A DNA stretch of 16,701 nucleotides from Candidatus Peregrinibacteria bacterium (GTDB lineage Bacteria > Patescibacteriota > Gracilibacteria > Peribacterales > Peribacteraceae), in the NCBI GenBank assembly GCA_018662075.1, contig JABJGX010000069.1:1-16701 (forward strand). Direction: 5' to 3'. The notes beneath the pieces were generated by a model. It saw only the letters and a program-made list of their open reading frames with translations, searched no databases and had not been told where the DNA came from. Both the position numbers and the translations under genes were made by a program. Position 1 is the stretch's first letter. The number at the start of each line of letters is the position of its first letter. Below are positions 13,095-16,701 of this stretch, piece after piece.

Positions 13095-13751
13095 CTACGC
13101 CTTCTTTTTCTTCAAGCGTGTTGATGCAGCCCCTCCTGCAGCCCCTGCAAGAAGAAACCCGATTCCCGCGCCAGAGCCTGGAAGTGCTGGTGCATTAGAA
13201 GATTCTCCAATGTTCTCACCATCGCTTTCACGATCGCGAATGTCTTCCCAAAGGGAATCCCAATCGTCTTCCATTTCCATATTTTTTGTCGCCATTTGCT
13301 GATCGAATGAACCTGCTGCCTCGTCTTCAATTACATCAACATCGAATCCATCCATAGGTTCCATAGGCTCCTCTGGAAGTTTCTCAGCTTCATGTCCTGG
13401 CCAATCAATATCAAGTGAGTGGTCATCTGCTGCTGCGAGTTCGTTGTATCCAAGTTCTGTATTTTCAAGCTGCTTCGCTGCTCGCATGTTACGACTGACG
13501 ACACGCTTGCGTTCATCATCTTCCAAGCTCTTATCTGCAATACTTGCAGCGCCAAGATCAAACAACCTTCCACCTTCCGCAACGGGAAGTGTTAAGTACG
13601 CTGCCAATTGTGGCTTTGCATAGTCATATCCGTAATAGAGTGTGAGCGCGAGCCCACCACCGACAACGGCGCCAAGCACTTGCTTTAAGAGTGACGGACG
13701 ACCGTCGCTTTGGGGTGCTGCTGTTTCTGTAGTACCGTTTGTTTCTTCCAT
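13095..13751 (-). CDS. Acidic membrane protein with LPGSG-type C-terminal tail
   Basis: The protein has 218 residues and an unknown function. The N-terminus is followed by a membrane helix at about 24-42 (VLGAVVGGGLALTLYYGYDY), with a basic residue before it, so the middle should be outside. The central part (about 65-180) is strongly acidic and rich in Asp, Glu and Met. The C-terminus reads LPGSG (190-194), a hydrophobic Gly/Ala helix, then TRLKKKKA. That order is the cell-wall sorting layout with Ser in place of Thr. It precedes the prepilin peptidase gene by 32 bases. Its own promoter is good (13777-13805), with an 18-base leader and no Shine-Dalgarno sequence. Confidence 0.8.
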   Translation of the reverse strand: MEETNGTTETAAPQSDGRPSLLKQVLGAVVGGGLALTLYYGYDYAKPQLAAYLTLPVAEGGRLFDLGAASIADKSLEDDERKRVVSRNMRAAKQLENTELGYNELAAADDHSLDIDWPGHEAEKLPEEPMEPMDGFDVDVIEDEAAGSFDQQMATKNMEMEDDWDSLWEDIRDRESDGENIGESSNAPALPGSGAGIGFLLAGAAGGAASTRLKKKKA

Positions 13752-13776
13752 AGAGTTTTTGTGAAGTAATCAGGTA

Positions 13777-13805
13777 ATTATAGCAGAAATAGAGGTTTTT
13801 ACCAA
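13777..13805 (-). promoter_or_regulatory. Strong promoter of the 13095-13751 gene and probably pilD
   Basis: TTGGTA (13800-13805), exactly 17 bases and TATAAT (13777-13782) with a TGC extension. The last ten spacer bases, CTATTTCTGC, are the same as in the RNase P RNA promoter. Confidence 0.8.
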
Positions 13806-13830
13806 GATAGGAGACTGGGAATCGCTTTGG

Positions 13831-14217
13831 TTAGCTGTTTTCTCTACGTAGACTACTTTTGAACTCTTCTGGGTTATATGCCCCAGCACGCTGAACCGGA
13901 CAAGGGAGATCGTCCTCTGTCACTCCTGGCGGTAGTTTTTGGTCGTATCCCATTACGATGACATCAGGCGCTGCATCTCTTACTGGTCTTAAGTAATCCT
14001 CACTATCACCAAGAACTACTGTTGCATCAGGAAAGACTTCTTCGAGTGCGAGCAAGCGGTCCTGCTCCAAGCCCTGTGGTGCTGCCCCTTTGATGTGCTC
14101 TACGTTTCTATCTCGTGCGACGATAATAGTTAAATCTCCCATGCCTGCAGCTTCAGACAAATAGGCAATATGTCCTGGATGCAAATGGTCGAATGTACCA
14201 AAGGTGAGAACTTTCAT
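13831..14217 (-). CDS. RibL-like FAD synthase (cytidylyltransferase-fold nucleotidyltransferase)
   Basis: The 128-residue enzyme has the HxGH nucleotidyltransferase signature at 13-16 (FGTFDHLHPGH), then IIVARDRNVEHIKG, QDRLLAL, VVLGDSEDYLRPVRDAAPD and VMGYDQK. This order, including GYDQK after the LGD block and a SSLRR end standing in for the ISTS-type motif, resembles archaeal FAD synthase RibL, which adenylates FMN. Glycerol-3-phosphate cytidylyltransferase is the main alternative. It starts inside the stop of the upstream gene (TAATG, one shared base), so its translation is likely coupled to the membrane PP2C-like protein. No flavin pathway gene is nearby. Confidence 0.85.
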   Translation of the reverse strand: MKVLTFGTFDHLHPGHIAYLSEAAGMGDLTIIVARDRNVEHIKGAAPQGLEQDRLLALEEVFPDATVVLGDSEDYLRPVRDAAPDVIVMGYDQKLPPGVTEDDLPCPVQRAGAYNPEEFKSSLRRENS

Positions 14218-16145
14218 TACCGCAGGTCTATTACATGGATACGTTTTTCGTCGATCACGTAGAGCTTGTTTTCCTCGTCATCAACATAGAGATCTTTAAG
14301 CTCTCCGATCTGATCTCCCTCAAGAAGGTACTGCTTTACGTATGCACCTTCACCTGTTCCACCGCCAGACGTCGCCACAACCACGCGTGCGCCCACTGGA
14401 TCTAGGAAGTAGAGATGTCCGTCGAATACTTTGAAGATCTTTGTCGCATTAACGAGTGCATCTTCTGGAAGATGACGGATAGTGAATGGGTTTACCTCAC
14501 CGCGGAGAAGCTTCATAAGTTCTCCACCTTCTTTTAGGATAAATACATTTCCATCAATGGTGATGTCCATTGCACCTGTGAGATCTCCGTTGATGTTGTA
14601 CTCAGATGGCGCGCTGTACCTGTTGCTGAGTCGCTCGTATTTGTAGATCTGATTATTTTCTACCGAAAGAACATAAAGGAAACGAAGATACGTTTCGATA
14701 TCTGTTCCCTTAATCCATCCTGCTGGATCTTCGGTCTTCATGGTTGTCGACTGTCCGTTGATCATCTCGACAATACTATTGTCTGTCGTCTGGAATACCA
14801 TTGTCTGGTAACGAGGGAAGTCGTCACCATCGAGGATAAGCTCGTCCTCGACAAGACGGTCAGGATCTTCAACAGAGTTCAGAAGGACACGGTAGAGATC
14901 TTGTCTATCGTAAGCGATAAACTCTCCATCTGGAAGACCGATGAATCCGAGTGCTTCGATGTCCTCGTTCTTTGTAGAAAGGTTCACAACAGTACGAGGA
15001 GAGAGGCGAATGATGTTATTGATCTCTTCTCTCTTTGTTCGAATGCGCTCTAGAAGGTCTAGTGCCTCTGCACGGAAGAGGTTGCTCTCGTTATCCATCA
15101 CTTGCTTTGACCGCTGCTCTGCCTGCTCCAAGATTGCGTTTGCACTATCCATTTCTCCAGAAAGCCTTCTGTTTTCTGCGGTCCTCATGAGCTGGGAAAT
15201 CTCTTCAAGGCGCTCTTCAAGCTCGCCACGTGTCTGACGTTTTTGGCTACCAGTAGAGACATTTACAACCGCCCATACAATAAGGAATGCAGCCACTGTT
15301 CCTGCAATAAGAAGAAGGTGTGCTCTGCGCTTACGCAAAGGATCTCCAAGATCCTTAAAGAATCCTCCAAGTATACCCTGTGTTTTATCAACTAAGTTTG
15401 TTGGCACAAAGCCGCTTACCCTATCTGTGACAACAGATGCAGACGACAGCACCTTTGACAGTGCGCTAAGCTTCTTACGGCCACGCTTTCGCGCAGGAAT
15501 AGCACGTGTCTTTTTTGTAGATTCTGCTTTTCCTCGACCAGAGATCTTCAGTACTGCGAGGGCAGACTGCTCTTTTTCTGATTCAAGCTCCATGATAAGT
15601 TCGTCCATGAGGTGGTCTCCTCTAAGTGCCAACTGTCCAAGTTGAGCCGGTGTTACTGTCCTCAGTAGTCGAACAGTAGAGAAGATAACCACATCACGTG
15701 GCTCTAATGCTCCGCTTGCGATATGAACAAAGGCTGGTGTTGGCTTTCCGCGACTGTATTCTGTAATCTGACTGGCGCTGCCTCCACGTACAACGTACGC
15801 CTCTGCCCTTCCTGCATGTGACACATGGAGTACACCGCTTGTATCAACAATACCGATAACTGCGTGCACTTCTCCGACAGACTGTGAGAACGTCAGTCCT
15901 TTTAGTAGTCCATTTAATTCCTTTAATGTTCCATCAAGCCTTGTTGATGCCTCTCCTTCTGTCTCAAGCAATGCGTGTGTAATTACGATTGTGCACTCTT
16001 TCTCTAGTGTTTTTGCCTCTGCTGGAGTCGCTTCTATCTGCATCAGTAATACAACATCTTCTCCGCTTGAAGACGCAAAATTATTGGATACCAATGTGAT
16101 ACCTCTTTTTGCCTTACTGACCGCTGTCTGAACTATTATCTCCAT
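14217..16145 (-). CDS. Membrane protein with degenerate PP2C-like domain and beta-propeller-like C-terminus
   Basis: Starting at MEIIVQTAVSKAKRG the protein has 642 residues; an earlier ATG (16262) would add 39 unlikely residues. Residues 1-205 follow the PP2C phosphatase plan: SHAGRAEAYVVRGG (109-122) matches the VGDSRAYLxRxG strand, and LEPRDVVIFST (147-157) matches LxPGDxLLLCSDG. The metal-binding Asp residues are missing (the SDG position is STV, no DGMGG, and QSALAVL replaces DNITVV), so catalysis is unlikely. A basic stretch at 205-275 leads to one membrane helix (275-296), then a coiled coil (about 305-375), then about 270 residues with repeated strand motifs (GFIGLPDGEFIAYD, DLTGAMDITIDGNVFILKEG, LYVIDEKRIHVIDLR) like a beta-propeller, which would sit outside. 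The role is unknown; signal sensing is an inference. Confidence 0.85.
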   Translation of the reverse strand: MEIIVQTAVSKAKRGITLVSNNFASSSGEDVVLLMQIEATPAEAKTLEKECTIVITHALLETEGEASTRLDGTLKELNGLLKGLTFSQSVGEVHAVIGIVDTSGVLHVSHAGRAEAYVVRGGSASQITEYSRGKPTPAFVHIASGALEPRDVVIFSTVRLLRTVTPAQLGQLALRGDHLMDELIMELESEKEQSALAVLKISGRGKAESTKKTRAIPARKRGRKKLSALSKVLSSASVVTDRVSGFVPTNLVDKTQGILGGFFKDLGDPLRKRRAHLLLIAGTVAAFLIVWAVVNVSTGSQKRQTRGELEERLEEISQLMRTAENRRLSGEMDSANAILEQAEQRSKQVMDNESNLFRAEALDLLERIRTKREEINNIIRLSPRTVVNLSTKNEDIEALGFIGLPDGEFIAYDRQDLYRVLLNSVEDPDRLVEDELILDGDDFPRYQTMVFQTTDNSIVEMINGQSTTMKTEDPAGWIKGTDIETYLRFLYVLSVENNQIYKYERLSNRYSAPSEYNINGDLTGAMDITIDGNVFILKEGGELMKLLRGEVNPFTIRHLPEDALVNATKIFKVFDGHLYFLDPVGARVVVATSGGGTGEGAYVKQYLLEGDQIGELKDLYVDDEENKLYVIDEKRIHVIDLR

Positions 16146-16155
16146 ACGGTGCAAT

Positions 16156-16184
16156 AGGCTACCGTTCTTCCGTGATTTCAGCAA
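16156..16184 (-). promoter_or_regulatory. Promoter of the PP2C-like gene, leaderless type
   Basis: TTGCTG (16179-16184), exactly 17 bases and TAGCCT (16156-16161) lie ten bases before the ATG at 16145. The -10 is weak but the distance matches other genes here and supports this start over the upstream ATG. Confidence 0.4.
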
Positions 16185-16300
16185 GGGTGAGAAGTCTATT
16201 ACAAAAATTGTTATAAAAAATTTGTTTATCTGAAGCCAAAAAACAGATGTTATGACAAACACCTACTTGCTATTTTACTACACTCGGACTATGATGACAG

Positions 16301-16306
16301 CATAAT
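16301..16306 (+). promoter_or_regulatory. Possible -10 box of the RNase J gene
   Basis: CATAAT lies 18 bases before the ATG at 16325, in the 179-base divergent region between the PP2C-like gene and RNase J. No -35 at normal distance is visible, and nothing else was recognised in this region. Confidence 0.3.
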
Positions 16307-16324
16307 ATTTTTACAAACAATATC

Positions 16325-16701
16325 ATGAAGTCAGTAGGAGAGTGGTTAAACTCGAGTAATGCAAAGAAGGAGGATAGCTCAAAGACACCACAGGAAAAAA
16401 AGTCTGAAGGAAGCGCTAATCCTCCTTTTCAATCCCAGAAAAAGCCGTCTACGCACAATGCGCATAATAGGCACCGCCCGCAAACACAGAATGTTTCCAA
16501 AAAGCCACTCGTGGCTGCAGGAGGCAAGCTTCGCGTTTATCCTCTTGGAGGATTTGAACAAGTGGGGCGTAACTGCTTCGTCGTAGAAGTAGACGAAGAC
16601 ATTTATATTATTGATCTTGGACTACAGTTCCCAGATGAAGACATGCTTGGAATCGATTACTTGATTCCAGACCTTTCTTCTCTTCGTGGAAGAGAGAACC
16701 G
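16325..16701 (+). CDS. rnj: Ribonuclease J, N-terminal part (runs off window)
   Basis: RNase J is a metallo-beta-lactamase/beta-CASP enzyme with 5' exonuclease and endonuclease activity in mRNA turnover and RNA maturation. The visible 125 residues begin with about 60 that are low in complexity and rich in Lys, Ser, Gln, Asn and His (KKEDSSKTPQEKKSEG, NAHNRHRPQTQN). The conserved core then begins at LRVYPLGGFEQVGRNCFVVE, followed by DIYIIDLGLQFPDEDMLGID and LIPDLSSL, which match the start of the RNase J fold. The HxHxDH metal site is beyond the window edge. An extended basic N-terminus is known from actinobacterial RNase J/E, where it may contact RNA. The ATG has no clear Shine-Dalgarno sequence. 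Confidence 0.92.
   Translation, partial: MKSVGEWLNSSNAKKEDSSKTPQEKKSEGSANPPFQSQKKPSTHNAHNRHRPQTQNVSKKPLVAAGGKLRVYPLGGFEQVGRNCFVVEVDEDIYIIDLGLQFPDEDMLGIDYLIPDLSSLRGREN

Noticed and set aside
16146..16262. Upstream ATG of the PP2C-like gene adding 39 residues
   Set aside because: The added part is a poor fit to the family and would lie upstream of the promoter at 16156-16184.
1..16701. CRISPR arrays, insertion sequences or phage genes
   Set aside because: No regularly spaced repeats, transposase motifs or phage proteins were seen on either strand.

Overview
The window looks like a piece of a small-genome bacterium of the Candidate Phyla Radiation (Patescibacteria); a Peribacteria-like lineage is possible, but that is a guess. 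The reasons are tight gene packing, a reduced type IV pilus set (pilin, pilin-like proteins, prepilin peptidase), a cysteine-rich DUF4215-type surface protein, an RNase J with an extended N-terminus, and very weak Shine-Dalgarno signals. TGA ends several genes here (positions 1026 and 5483, for example), so this is not a lineage that reads UGA as glycine.

Layout. 1-2411: end of a DUF4215-repeat surface protein (+), facing a small membrane protein and a polyprenyl-phosphate sugar transferase (both -). 2412-3150: RNase P RNA (-) with its own promoter and terminator, tRNA-Thr(TGT) (+), and a degenerate fragment of the same tRNA. 3175-4290: a badly decayed sensor histidine kinase (-). 4389-6915: a pilin locus (-) with a major-pilin-like gene, a cysteine-containing companion, a long prepilin-like protein and a dead copy of the latter's N-terminal region. 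6919-9670: purH (+), a protein of unknown role with a PRPP-loop-like motif (+), and a TrpR-type regulator (-) with a 24-bp palindrome over its promoter. 9734-9865: a GC-rich inverted repeat. 9894-12120: recR (-), an unrecognised 361-residue helical protein (+) and smpB (-). 12172-12319: a promoter-hairpins-terminator unit that looks like an orphan small RNA (+). 12325-13751: prepilin peptidase and a membrane protein with an LPxSG-type tail (both -). 13831-16145: a RibL-like FAD synthase and a degenerate PP2C domain fused to a membrane anchor and a repeat domain (both -). 16325-end: RNase J, cut by the window edge.

How it fits together. The pilin genes and the prepilin peptidase belong to one surface machine even though 6 kb separate them. 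RNase P RNA, tRNA-Thr, SmpB, RecR and RNase J are housekeeping RNA or DNA maintenance genes. The most unusual material is the convergent pair 8507-9364 / 9371-9670, whose promoters both carry AATTGA repeats over the -35 region; the pseudophosphatase-membrane-propeller protein; the possible small RNA; and a recurring arrangement in which a -10 box lies 7-10 bases before the start codon with no Shine-Dalgarno sequence, suggesting widespread leaderless transcription. No CRISPR array, insertion sequence or phage module was seen.
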